This document shows, in pieces, positions 25,001 to 35,400 of a stretch of DNA of 64,000 nucleotides. This stretch comes from Istiophorus platypterus (lineage: Eukaryota; Chordata; Actinopteri; Istiophoriformes; Istiophoridae). Below the pieces are notes generated by a model, which searched no databases, had not been told where the DNA came from, and saw only the letters and a list, made by a program, of their open reading frames with translations. A program made the position numbers and the translations under genes. The stretch lies in contig CM029112.1 of the NCBI GenBank assembly GCA_016859345.1, positions 15,508,725 to 15,572,724 of the forward strand. The letters run 5' to 3'. Each line of letters opens with the position of its first letter. Within the stretch, counting starts at the first letter, position 1.

Positions 25001-25729
25001 TTTACAAAGAAAACACATGATGGCTCAGGTCATTATGATAGCATCTGATTTTGGATACGAGTACCTATTTCACAAGCATGAAGCAGAATTAATGGTCTCT
25101 AAAGCATGTACATAATTTTCGATTAATGAATGAATGAATGAATTTTTTTAGATTGAGATTTTATGATCTATTAAAATCAAGATCATATTTGCTCCTCAAA
25201 TTATTAACTTTAACTCACCTTTCTCCTCTGCGCTGAGCGGAGCAGGATGATGTGTTTCAGAGTGGCGAGGACTGACAAATAAAAAAAACAGCCGTTTTAA
25301 AGAGTTAACGGTTGACAATGCTTGTAACTATTAGTATTTCTGATAGATAGATAGATAGATAGATAGGTAGATAGACAGATAGACAGATAGATAGACAGAT
25401 AGACAGATAGATAGACAGATAGATATAGAGAGATAGATAGATAGAATACACAGTGATTTATGTACGCACAAAAAAACTTTTTTAGTGAGAAATTAATGCA
25501 AGTCTAACCTCGTGGCGCTAACTTGAACGACAGTGGATTCCTGATCCAAAGCGCTGCTCCTCTCACTGCAACCATTGCTTAAATGGGAAATCTTTACTTC
25601 TTGCCTCAGAGTTTCCTCCTGCAGAGACGAGTGTCTTTTCCAGGAAGTGGAGACCTCACTGTCCTTTTGGTCGGATGAGTCACTGTCCTTTATTTTACCC
25701 CTCCTGTTTGCTGAGCTTCGGTTGCCCAT
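18517..25729 (-). CDS. NLR receptor: CARD-FISNA-NACHT-LRR-B30.2 (NLRC3/NLRP12-like, teleost)
   Basis: A cytoplasmic nucleotide-binding innate immune receptor. The CDS assembles from 11 exons: 25729-25509, 25271-25219, 24999-24763, 24459-22572, 22375-22202, 21998-21822, 21421-21248, 20933-20760, 20267-20094, 19955-19906 and 19034-18517. They total 3840 nt (1279 residues) with every junction GT-AG and in frame. Order: basic N-terminus with Gly2, CARD (about 95-168), FISNA (about 172-245), NACHT with Walker A GIAGIGKT (280-287) and Walker B KVLFIFDGLDE (350-360), helical NACHT-associated region to 800, LRRs (801-1091), and PRY-SPRY/B30.2 (about 1092-1279). Nothing is broken. FISNA plus B30.2 is typical of the expanded fish NLR group. 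A CARD at the N-terminus is unusual for it. The ligand is unknown. Teleost paralogues are so numerous that no precise symbol can be given. Exon calls are by eye. Confidence 0.88.
20094..22375 (-). CDS. NLR exons 5-9: leucine-rich repeats
   Basis: Five consecutive exons of 174, 177, 174, 174 and 174 nt (22375-22202, 21998-21822, 21421-21248, 20933-20760, 20267-20094) all start and end in phase 2, the modular exon pattern of ribonuclease-inhibitor-type LRRs. Motifs such as LRELELSGDILG, LRELELNYTNFED, LREVDLSYNDLQD and LRELDLSFNHLTD recur once per exon. The equal length and phase mean single repeats can be lost or duplicated without a frameshift. Confidence 0.88.
22572..24459 (-). CDS. NLR exon 4: FISNA and NACHT domain
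   Basis: A single 1888-nt exon, as usual for fish NLRs. The FISNA part reads EDVVREVVKKHKAYLRRKL and DEIYTELHIIQG. The NACHT part has Walker A GIAGIGKT, a VLDWTDG block, Walker B FIFDGLDE and the sensor-like region VWITSRPGA. The region after NACHT includes FVHLTVHEYFAALFVYHSF, the conserved winged-helix/HD2 block. Acceptor CTTTCACTGCAG|CA and donor CAAG|GTGAGT. All ATPase landmarks are intact. Confidence 0.92.
24763..24999 (-). CDS. NLR exon 3: CARD
   Basis: 79 residues starting EAQWVDDNRAKLIQSVTSV, with VMPIADQMQQQGIIRKEMY, TSMEQMRVLYKTL and ETKSAFFRILQETEP. This six-helix pattern (start WVDDNR..LI, middle QMQQQGII, end FFRIL) matches fish CARDs of the ASC/NLR kind. It lies upstream of NACHT, so the receptor could recruit a CARD adaptor or caspase through its N-terminus. 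Acceptor CTTTGTAAAG|AA and donor GAAA|GTATGT give the right phases on both sides. Confidence 0.83.
25219..25271 (-). CDS. NLR exon 2: short linker
   Basis: 53-nt exon with acceptor TTTATTTGTCAG|T and donor AAAG|GTGAGT. It encodes SPRHSETHHPAPLSAEEK, a Ser/Pro/His-rich linker between the N-terminal tail and CARD. It is too small to be found by open-frame length; the frame agreement on both sides supports it. Confidence 0.72.
25341..25445. repeat. (GATA)n/(GACA)n microsatellite in NLR intron 1 of the CDS
   Basis: About 100 bp of GATA units interspersed with GACA units (Bkm-like simple repeat), between the first and second coding exons. Confidence 0.95.
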
Positions 25730-25761
25730 TGTGTAATTTCCTCAGTGTCAACTCATAAAAT
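25509..25761 (-). CDS. NLR exon with start codon (CDS 25729-25509)
   Basis: The exon probably starts at 25761 after acceptor AAATGACAG|A and carries 32 nt of 5' UTR before the ATG at 25729. It encodes MGNRSSANRRGKIKDS followed by a Ser/Asp/Glu-rich tail, and ends at ACGAG|GTTAGA. Gly2, Ser6 and nearby Arg/Lys fit an N-myristoylation plus basic-patch signal. This start is the first ATG after an in-frame stop on the spliced transcript proposed here. Confidence 0.72.
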
Positions 25762-26038
25762 CTGTCATTTGTTAAGTATATAAATGTAAATAAGTACAAA
25801 AAAGTAGTTTTCCGCAGGCACATACACACATTAAACTTTTTATGTTGCAGGTGACGTTTGTTTGGTCTATATTTTTATTCTTCACGACCCTAAAACAACT
25901 CTTGACGCTTTTGATATATTCAAAAAAAAAAAAGGCTATGTAAGATATCTGACCGTGTTTTTTTGTAAACATCTAAATATTCACACATACACATGCACAC
26001 ACAAGCAGGCGCAGACGTTTTCAAAAGAGTGGTTTTAC

Positions 26039-26110
26039 CTTTTCGTCTCAGGTCCTATGTTAAAAGCTGCAGCGGTAGAGATCGTGTCGCATTTTGAAAT
26101 CCTGTTGGCG
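26039..26110 (-). other. Putative noncoding first exon of the NLR gene with a 10-codon uORF
   Basis: A donor AAAAG|GTAAAA ends an exon at 26039, and a TATA-like box 30 nt above about 26110 suggests the start site. The exon would contain an upstream ATG (26092) that opens ten codons and stops at 26060. Inference from sequence only. Confidence 0.45.
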
Positions 26111-26132
26111 CAGCTCGTACCAAGAAAGAAAA

Positions 26133-26143
26133 CTTTTATTATA
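26133..26143 (-). promoter_or_regulatory. TATA-like box, NLR promoter
   Basis: TATAATAAAAG on the minus strand, about 65 nt downstream of the ISRE and GC box and about 100 nt upstream of the proposed exon-1 donor. Confidence 0.5.
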
Positions 26144-26196
26144 GCAATGAAGCAGGCGGTTACAACAGCTCAGAGGATGTTCCTGCATGTGCGTCT

Positions 26197-26218
26197 GGGG
26201 CGGGGAGAAAGTGAAAGT
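26197..26218 (-). promoter_or_regulatory. ISRE/IRF element with adjacent GC box
   Basis: GAAAGTGAAAGT (26207-26218, written on the plus strand) is a textbook interferon-stimulated response/IRF element. GGGGCGGGG (26197-26205) directly abuts it. Both sit about 55-75 nt upstream of the TATA-like box. This predicts interferon- or IRF-inducible transcription of the NLR. Confidence 0.65.
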
Positions 26219-26259
26219 AAAACCAGAAAAGAAAAAAAAAAAAAAATCAGGGCAACGCC

Positions 26260-29200
26260 CGGGACAGTTGGTTTTTTTTTTTTTGTGATTGTCAAATATG
26301 TCTTTATCACCCAAACCCATTTTTTTCCCCAGAGCAGAATCAGACTTTCTTTTAATGTTAGTGCACATTACAGGTCCTTCAGGTTGGTATCATGCATCTT
26401 GTCTTTTTGGGTGAAGGTCATTCAAGGTCAGCCCGTTATCTTACATGGATGGAAACGAAGATAATAAGTTGAAAGCAGGGCAGCTCGCAGCTCGCGTTTG
26501 TTAACGATTAACCAGAGGTCCACTGGCCTGAGCTGCATTTTGAGAGAGGGGTTTTTTTTTGTGGTTCAGGTGGATCATACTTAAACAGAGCGTGGCACAT
26601 GGATTCACTAATCACTGTATGCGGTAGCTGCAGGAGCACATCAATCTAAATTGTCATTTGACATATATACCAACGAATAATGGTTCTGGTAAACTGACAA
26701 AAAAGGGCAGCGACGGGCTCATTTCATTATCCTGCGAAACATGCAGAATTGTACACAAGTTCACACCAACTAATTGACTGGCTTTAGAAGACAATGCACT
26801 GAAAATTAACCTGTGAATTAAGATTAAAATTAAAAAAAAAAATAATAAGTTTTTGTCTGATGGTGATGAAGATTTATTGGTTTTGTTCAGAAAGAAAATT
26901 GATCCTGAATTCCAAAGTACACTTCATTTTTAAATTACTTAAATAGCAAATGATACAATCATTGCTGAGGTGGTAAGCTTGATTACACAAGACTTGAGGT
27001 CACCAAGTTGATTGAGTATAGATTAATCATTTGTAGAGGTAAAGTGAAACTATGAAGCGCATACTGAAGTCTATAAAAATCTTATTTACGACATGGCCTG
27101 CCTTTACAATGCTTGCCTTTTATAAAGGAAATGTATCATTAAACTGCTTTAAAGTCATTTACAAAGGTTTTGGCAGACATTGATAAAGTGTGACCTCAAC
27201 AACCTCTTACAGATGATCTGTGCATATAGAGGTAAATCATCTATTAATCTAAAAAGCTCTGTGCAACCCTGTATTCTTAAATGTAGACAGGTTACCATGC
27301 ACAAGTGTGGTCTTCCATTTTCACTGCTCCTCAATGAGAACATCATTCAAGGTAATAATAGAACCAAAGTGTGACCAAGAAAGCAGGGACTTAAATAAAC
27401 TAATTGGGCATAATAGTTCGCTCATAACAACTGTTTGGTATCAGGGGAAAAAAAAAAATCTTGCACAACATGGGTAGGTTGTGACATCATTAACAATCAG
27501 TGATGAAAGACTTCATGCACATAACATTACTTAACCAATTTAACCACGTTAAACATAAACATATCAAATTTCTAGTGATGGTTGAAAATGCAACATGAGG
27601 TCCATTATGAAGTTCTTTTACAAGTCATTTATGCTGTAATCACGGTAACAGCTTGTCATTTGCAAGTGAAGTGAGCTCACTGGGGTTTCAGGCAATGCCC
27701 GCATCCTTTCTTATCATTGGAGACCAAGACTTAGTCCTAATTAAATCCCCTAGACCTGACAGCGAGTAATTTTACCAGTGCTACATTTGCCATGACATCA
27801 CTTGACAGTCTGTCTGTCAATAAAGAATTGCTACACCATTTTTTTGACTCAGACTTTGAGCAGTGTATGTTTTCTTCTGATCCTCCCTGAATAATTATGA
27901 AGCAGATACTGGACATCATTCACTGTTATTGAAAATGCTTGAAAAAGTTAAAAGAAATTAAAAGAAATTTCAGCTGCTTAAAGGTACAAACTTAAATGTT
28001 AAAACTAATTTCTGATGACAAGTCAACCAATGAAAGGTTTAATATTCCATGCACAAGATCCATTTGACAGGAGGGAAGGGACTGAAGGATCACTCTCTCT
28101 GCTCCACCTCTGCTTTTTATATCTAGCTTCTCTGAGCCATCTCTCTTTTTCCTTTCCTCACCCTCTTTTCATGAGCACTTTCTCTCCGCCGCTGTCAGCT
28201 CTAATTAAGCCACCAGGTGTCTGTATGGATGTGTGGCAACGCTGTTGTGGTTGTGTGATTTAAATGATCTTGGGAGGCCCATAACTCCGATGCACTTCCC
28301 AGCTGAGTCCTGCTGGTCGAGGGGAGGCACACAAACGCTAAGACTATTGCTGATGCTAGGAGCGGACACTCAATGTGGGTCTAATGACTCGCTTTACACT
28401 TGCACCTGCACTCCTTCATACCCAGCATAATATCAAACTATGCATGAAAAACAGCTGAAGCACAAGGGCAGACCGTCTTTGAAATCCATAAGCCTAAATG
28501 GTAACAAATTTTGCTATGTTTTCATGCATTGTACCCATATTCTGGCCTGCATGAGAGGATAAACTCTGCAGTCATATGTATTTAAAAGAATAATACATGT
28601 AAGACAAATGTAAGCCACTTCTGGGTAAGCAGGGAGGGAACCAAGTAGTACTGTAATAATCACAACCCCATCGAGCAAGACAAATAACTTAAGTCAACTA
28701 TAAGCTTTAGTTTTGCATCACGTTCACAAGAGGGGAAATAAACCTTGAGTGTTTTACACCAGGAGAAACATGTCTTTGTCTGTGCCACTAAACATGGCTA
28801 ATGGATTAACCAGCATTCTTAAGGCTTAACTCAGATTTTATGGTATGACGCAGTTGCCTAACTTTTAACCAGGGTAGATCAGCATGGTAATCCATTCTGC
28901 AGGACTTCTGAGGATCACATCCAAGATTTCCGGCAGCTCGATCAATCAGATTAGAGGAAATCTTCTGTATCACATATTTATAATAGCTTGTTCATCATCA
29001 GAAAAAAAGGTAAAAAATACTCACTCTATATTAAGGACATATATATTCATTTCCACACTTATTTAAAGACTTAGATTAACTTTAATATTTGAAAAATATT
29101 TAGTTTCTACGCTTCTTATTCTAGTTGTGTCATTATAATGTATTGATTTCAGCAGTTTTAGTTCCACATTTTCCAGCAAGTATCACTGTTCTATCTCATA

Positions 29201-30904
29201 CCATACTGAGTACTCCTTTCCCGATTCTGATGATCTCACCTGTGATCAAAATCTCATTCACATCTTCATAGCTGGATAAGAAAACCCGCAGATACTGGAT
29301 ACAGTTGATTACAAGCTTTGTGATATTTATTATTCAGGATCATCAATGTTAGATTCTTTAAAGCCAGCCAACCCAAAGAGAGAGTTCATCATAACGCCCC
29401 ATGGTCTGCTCAGACTGGGGTTAAGATTAAAATTGTTTCAATTAGGATTAGATCTGTGCAGAAATTAGTACATGAGACTAGCAAAATCCTACCACGATGG
29501 CACATTGTTCATCCAGCTGCTTCAGGGGTCCTGTTACGGTAGAGCTCCAGGGGATCAAGCTTTGAAGCTCGCCAACCTTGAAATCTCTGGATCATCCAAA
29601 CTGAATCGGACTTAAACAAAAGACCTGACCTGCAATTTAAAGCAGACATAGTCTCTTCTCTTATGTTTTATCATATATTGTGCAACATCACACTGTATCT
29701 CATTAAGTCTTGACTTTGTTCAATTTCCATTTTCTCAAAAGCATTATAACCATTGTTTTCTAATAAAATATGCTTAGTTTAAATCTTCCATACTGAACTA
29801 CAAACTTTACTATCAGTGAGAATAAAGGAGAGGGTTACTGTGAATAACAATACCTGGTCTCACAATCAAGTGACAACAGTAATTTCAGTAAACTGAATCA
29901 TCTTAATAAAGCTAAAATATGTATCTAACCATTGGTCATGAAAACCATTTGAAAGTCTTTAACTCCACATTAGAAGCATTTAACCATACTAATACTATAA
30001 AATTTACACTTTCATCCTCAAATTTTCAATAAGCAGCAACATATTTAAACCCAGCTGTATTGAAGAGGCAGAGTGCATGCTTAACACAACAGGGTGTACA
30101 CAGCATCACTGTTTCTGTTTAAATAAATATTTTGCCATTTATCTGGGCTGAACATGCCTGAATTCAGGGAGGTCCAGGACAAATAGAGGGTCCTGGACCC
30201 TTTCTTGTCCAGGAAGGCCAATTAGTTTAGGCAACTTGGCACAGGATCAAGGCGTCCTTAGACATTCACTGGTTGCAGTTTGTGTCTTTTGAGGGCCTTC
30301 CACTCCAAGCCCTTACAATAAATGGGCAACTGGTGCTTTGCCAGATGTGACTATCTTATTAAAGTGTCCATCTCAAAGATTTTAGTCCTGCTTGATCTGG
30401 TGACACATCAGGTGCACATCAGTATGTCAAATAGCGTTTTATGTAAATACAACATATGCATCCTCAATGAGATGCTTTTGGTTGGTGTAGAAGGCTTTAC
30501 CCTGACCAGCAGCCAAATAAGTATTTGATTCAGTATATGAAACAGAGAAAAGGAAAAAACCTTTTAAATATTGTGAAGCTGTGACATCCAATGTTTGAGG
30601 TTCTTACACTATAAATGACAAAAATGTAAGAAAAAAGATTCAGAACATACATTAAATAACAGTTCATTTTATTGTCTCATTAAAAAATCCAACATTAATT
30701 TAATACATTGTTAAAATCTTGTGGGGTTTTTACTCAAACCTGAAGGTTAAGCCCTAAATAAATTCAACAACCACTGTTGACTTTGGCAAAGATATTGCCA
30801 AAGCGACTGATCTTTAACTGTTAAACTGTTCCTTTTTTTTTTTTTATAGGCACTTGACTATATGACAGCCATTGTTGTCGTCAACTTCAAAAGGCCATTT
30901 TATG
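26260..30904. other. Intergenic between atf7ip2-like gene and NLR
   Basis: No exon chain is supported. It contains a perfect DR4 motif near 26.42 kb, a block near 27.66-27.88 kb that looks regulatory, a 10-bp inverted repeat at 30171/30190, and AT-rich filler. The frames at 28015-28430 and 30322-30528 show no domain. Confidence 0.6.
26415..26430 (+). promoter_or_regulatory. Perfect DR4 nuclear-receptor motif
   Basis: AGGTCA-TTCA-AGGTCA, the spacing preferred by LXR/RXR, TR/RXR and CAR. It lies about 200 bp upstream of the ISRE and about 300 bp upstream of the proposed NLR start site. Confidence 0.45.
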
Positions 30905-31110
30905 TGTTAGGACTTAATTTTAGGTTTCAGGGTAGAATTAGATTTAGGTTAGGCATTGAGTTGTCATGATTGAGGTTAAGGTAAGGGGTTAGGGATTGCA
31001 TTTGTCAACCAGTGTCCCCAAAGAGATAGAAGTGCAATGATGTGTGTGTTTGTGTTTTGAGTGTACATGTATTTATGTTTATTTTTGTGTGTGTATGGGG
31101 GGGCTTGTCT
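30905..31110 (+). repeat. GTTAGGG/GT-linked dispersed repeat, copy 1
   Basis: Blocks TTAGGACTTAATTTTAGG, GGTTAGGGATTGCA and CCCCAAAGAGATAGAAGTGC followed by GT-rich sequence also occur, diverged, at 55.67-55.86 kb. This is a known fish arrangement in which a microsatellite trails a conserved head. Noncoding. Confidence 0.65.
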
Positions 31111-31308
31111 GTCTGTCTGTCTCTGTCTCTCTAGGAGCTGAATTAACCCAGGATATAAATAGTCTGCTGCATTACTGGCAGGAAAACAAAAAGACAAAAA
31201 GAGTGCCATAAACAGTGCTACTTACACTGCTTCAGTTGCAAATTAAATAAGTGCTGGAGGGCAACGTTCTGGATGTTCTATTTACATTTGGGTGCAATTC
31301 CATTCTGT

Positions 31309-31314
31309 TTTATT
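31309..31314 (-). terminator. Poly(A) signal of the atf7ip2-like gene
   Basis: AATAAA on the minus strand about 190 nt beyond the stop codon at 31502, the nearest canonical hexamer. Confidence 0.5.
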
Positions 31315-31501
31315 TTGTTTCAGGAGATTTCCAATTTTGTCTACGTGACATTGCCCCAAAAATGGCCAAAAAGTATCCTTTCAGAACTCTGTGTTGCCAA
31401 GCGTGGGGCATTTGAATATCATGCTTTGTAATTATAAGTTACTACTGACAAAGTATAAACATGAACATTGTCTCTCCAATTACCCCATATCCTCCTCCAA
31501 A

Positions 31502-32426
31502 CTAGTTAGGTATGGCTGCAGTTACAACTTTACTGTAGGGCCCGTACCGGCCAAACTTGTCTTTGCCCACCACGGTGACACACACTTTGTGCCCAGGCTT
31601 GTACTTTCTGATCATCACACACATAGGCAAAGCGATGGCCCTCACTTCACCAAGCATATTCCAATTTGGGAAGACGCCACTACCCTTAACCTTTTCCGTA
31701 GTCATGTAGATGCTACAGCAGGAGGAGAGAGAGAAAAAGAATACATCAAAAGGGAAGGACACACTAACTGGCTGAACTCTGCTTCCATCTGGTGGTTATA
31801 TGTTGACAGAAGCATTATGGTTATATTCTTCAGACACATGTCTAACAAGGTATCACTCCTGTGATCAACCTATTTGAAAGTGGGTGCCTTTTCTCAGAAG
31901 CAGAGGGGAAACTGATTTAAAATTTTGTTTTGGAAAATGAACATAAAATTCTGGTACCAGCCAGGGGGGTGATGGCATTTGTAGTCTTGATAATAACCAA
32001 AACAATTAGTTTATTAATCAATTAGCTGATTGAAAGAAAAACCTCAGAAAAAATTAATAAATAAATGGTCAATTTCTTTGATAATCAAAAAAAAGTTTCT
32101 GTAATCACCCATAAGACAGAGGACAGAGAGACTTTGGAATAGAGAGGACCGGAAAACAATATACTGGCTGTGGGGGGATTAAATTGGTGGAATCCTGCCT
32201 TCTCAACACATTATCACTTGCCTTTAGCTGCTTCTCACCTGTAACTATCCATAGGTGGCCCAGAGGGGTCTTCCTCCTCCACTTTCCAGAGCACAGAGAG
32301 ACCGGGGGGGTCCCTGATTAAGGCAAGATGTACTTCTGGTCTCTGGGGGATGTTGTATGAGGCCGCTTCCATGTTCAGGATAGAGGGGAAAGTGGTGGAG
32401 GGAAGAGGGGGATACGAGAGCTTGTC
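31502..32426 (-). CDS. atf7ip2: atf7ip2-like last two exons: fibronectin III domain
   Basis: Exons 32426-32239 and 31712-31502 meet at TACAG|GTGAGA and CTGTAG|CATC inside the FN3 (MDSY-SIYM). Features of the MCAF FN3 are the Trp in SVLWKVEEEDP, the Tyr in DSYSIY, the WNMLGEVRAIALPM strand and the final GRYGPYSK. In the family this domain mediates partner binding. The stop TAG is at 31504-31502. Confidence 0.85.
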
Positions 32427-35400
32427 CTTAGGGTTAGAAAAGGGAGAGGGAGTTGAGGTGAGCAAACAATAAAGCGAATTACTAGTGTCGCTCAGTGTGT
32501 GTGTTTATTACCTGTTCTGAACCTGTGTGCCTGGGAATGTCGCTATCGCCAGAAGAGAGACATTCTACTTTCACTGTTTCAGCCTTTGGGTCCTCAAACT
32601 GCTTGAACTCCTCAACACTGCTTTCTTTTTGCTGTTCATCTTCTGGCTCTTTCTTTAAGAGCCTGACAAGTCCCTGAATTTCACATAAGAAAAACAGCAG
32701 ATGAGTAAATAAAGGGCAAGACACAAAATAGTCACAAAACATGAAAAAAACAAGGTAAAAGGTAAGTGTTGTAGATAGTGGATACTAAATGATTTCTTCA
32801 CTTGCTTGAGTAGCTTGTCTTTAGTTATACATAACATGGTTATGCATGACGCATCGTACCTTACACTCAGGAGAGCCATAAGCAGTGAGAACTGGAGAAG
32901 GTTGCTCTTCTTTTAAATCTGCTATGGCAGCCGTCAAAGCTTAACATGGATTATGTACAATCACAAGTAGCAGATGAGGGGACAGGAATGAGTAGGGGGG
33001 GAAAAAAAGGATGTTGTTATTTAATCATGGACTGACTGACTCGTATTATTGAATTTGGGTCATTATAGCAGCTCATCATGTCAGTTTTTCTCCCTGCATG
33101 GAGAAATACTGTTAGTGGAAGCTAAATACATTAAACAGATATTTAACCTAGTTTAAACTTAAGCTACTCAAACACTTGTAAGTATGAACTCATCTTACCT
33201 TCATTATCTTCATGCATCTTCTTTAGTGCTTTTTTTGTGCTTTCCTGGACAGAACAGACCATTCAACTTAAACTGTATGAGTTACTCAATACCTTGTAAG
33301 CCTTTACATTAATGATCCATTTTGACTTCCCTCTGTGTCTATTGTAGAATTCCTAACCACAAAGCCTCACCTCAGCTAAGTTATTGTCCAGATTACAATT
33401 ACCACTAAACTTTGTGAAAAAACATTTTTTTCCTAGGTTAATGAGGAGAAATAATGAATTACAAATATTATTGATTCCTAAGCCCTTTATAGAAGCCAAT
33501 AATTTAACATTGTTTAAATTAAAATCTAATTCCAAATTATCAAAAAATAATAAATAAAAAAAAGTATTTACCATCATTTGACAGAGCTCTCTACTCTTGT
33601 CCATGTGGTCCTTGCTATTCTTGTCTACCGAAAAAAAATTGCATTCAATTAATACACGGGACCAGCAAATGTAAGTATTCACTGGTGCACACATGCAGGC
33701 TTGGCTCTTACTCTGTGACATGGATTCCATTGTTTCTTCCTCAGACTCGATCCTGCACAAGTGGACAACAAATCAAATTGTATCAAAACGTATTAAAGCA
33801 AAATAAATGCAAAAGTGCAATTTAACTTGAACGATTTTCAGAATTATCACAGGGCTAATATCACCAAACCTGTTTCTAAATACCTGTTGATGTCCATGTT
33901 AACCATAGATGGATGTGGACTCTGAAAGGCAAGCAGTTAAAGAGTGTCTGAATGGTGGTGTGTGTGTGTGTGTGTGAGTGAGTGAGTACAGTGTTTACAT
34001 CTCAAACTAAACGTATTATTGTGCATTTAAGTTTAATTATCATCTTTCTTTTACTTTCTCACTGAACACATATCAGTCCATACACAATATATGTGCATTT
34101 ATGTGTCTGTCTGTTTGTCTGCATCAAACCTTTTTCTGTGTCTTGGTCATATAGGCAAGAGCTGCTTCTGCTCGCTTTGTCACCGTCTTAATTCGAGCCT
34201 GCATAACAGAAGGGGATTCTGTCAAGATTTATTAGTTTTTAGGTAATTTTTAACACTACTTTGGTTTTTAAACATTATCACAACAAAATTCATTATTGGG
34301 TCTCTTTGTTTTACGAGATAAGAAATGTCAGGATAACACAAACATGGACATATGGGTGAGGGTACAGTTCAATTGGATTTAATCTAATGGTGAAAGTAAC
34401 ATGAACGATGGATGAAAATTGATAGATGAAGCGAGGATTTACCAGTGGATGTCTGTTTTTTTAGGAAGAATCGAGGAAAAGAAAGTAGAAAAAAGGCAAA
34501 TGGCTGATTTTAAAAGTGCTCGATGAAATTGAAAAAGGAAAAAAATTAAGTAAAATACAAGGAGGAGGGGAACAAAGGGAAAGAACAAAGACAAGTGCTA
34601 AATAAGTCGTATTACGAAAACAAAGAGGAAAAAAATTTTATCCACTACTTTCACCAACCTCCAGTTTTTGCATGGAGCTTTCATAGTCGACTCCTCGATC
34701 CAACTTTTGAATAGTTTCTATTAAACCCTGAAGCTTGGTTTCATTCTCTTTGACTGCACTGCGAACCTCCTGCTCAATCAGTGTCTGAACCTGTGGACAG
34801 ACACATACAGTAGTGTTCAAAATAATAGCAGTCCAATGTGACTAACCAGATTAATCACTGTTATTAGTATATTTTTTTATTGCTACATGGCAAACGAGTT
34901 ACCAGTAGGTGCAGTAGATTCTCAGAAAACCAACAAGACCCAGCATTCATGATATGCACGCTCTTAAGGCTGTGCAATTGGGCAATTAGTTGAAAGGGGT
35001 GTGTTCAAAAAAATAGCAGTGTCTGCCGTTGACTTTACAAACTCAAAACAATTTTGTACAAAACTTTTTTTGTTTCTAGGATTTAGCAATCCTGTGAATC
35101 ACTAAACTAATATTTAGTTATATGACCACAGTTTTTTATAACTGCTTCACATCTGTGTGGCATGGAGTCAACCAACTTGTGGCACCTTTCAGCTGTTATT
35201 CCACTCCAAGTTTCTTTAACAACATTCCACAATTCATTTACGTTTCTTGGTTTTGCTTCAGAAACAGCATTTTTGATGTCACCCCACAAGTTCTCGATTG
35301 GATTAAGGTCCGGGGATTGGGCTGGCCACTCCTTAACATTAATTTTGTTGGTGTGGAACCAAGATTTTGCTCGTTTACTAGTGTGTGTGGGGTCATTGTC

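Noticed and set aside
25862..26464. 200-codon plus-strand open frame
   Set aside because: It runs across poly(A)/poly(T) and the NLR promoter, with no domain; the minus-strand ISRE, TATA and donor order is more convincing.
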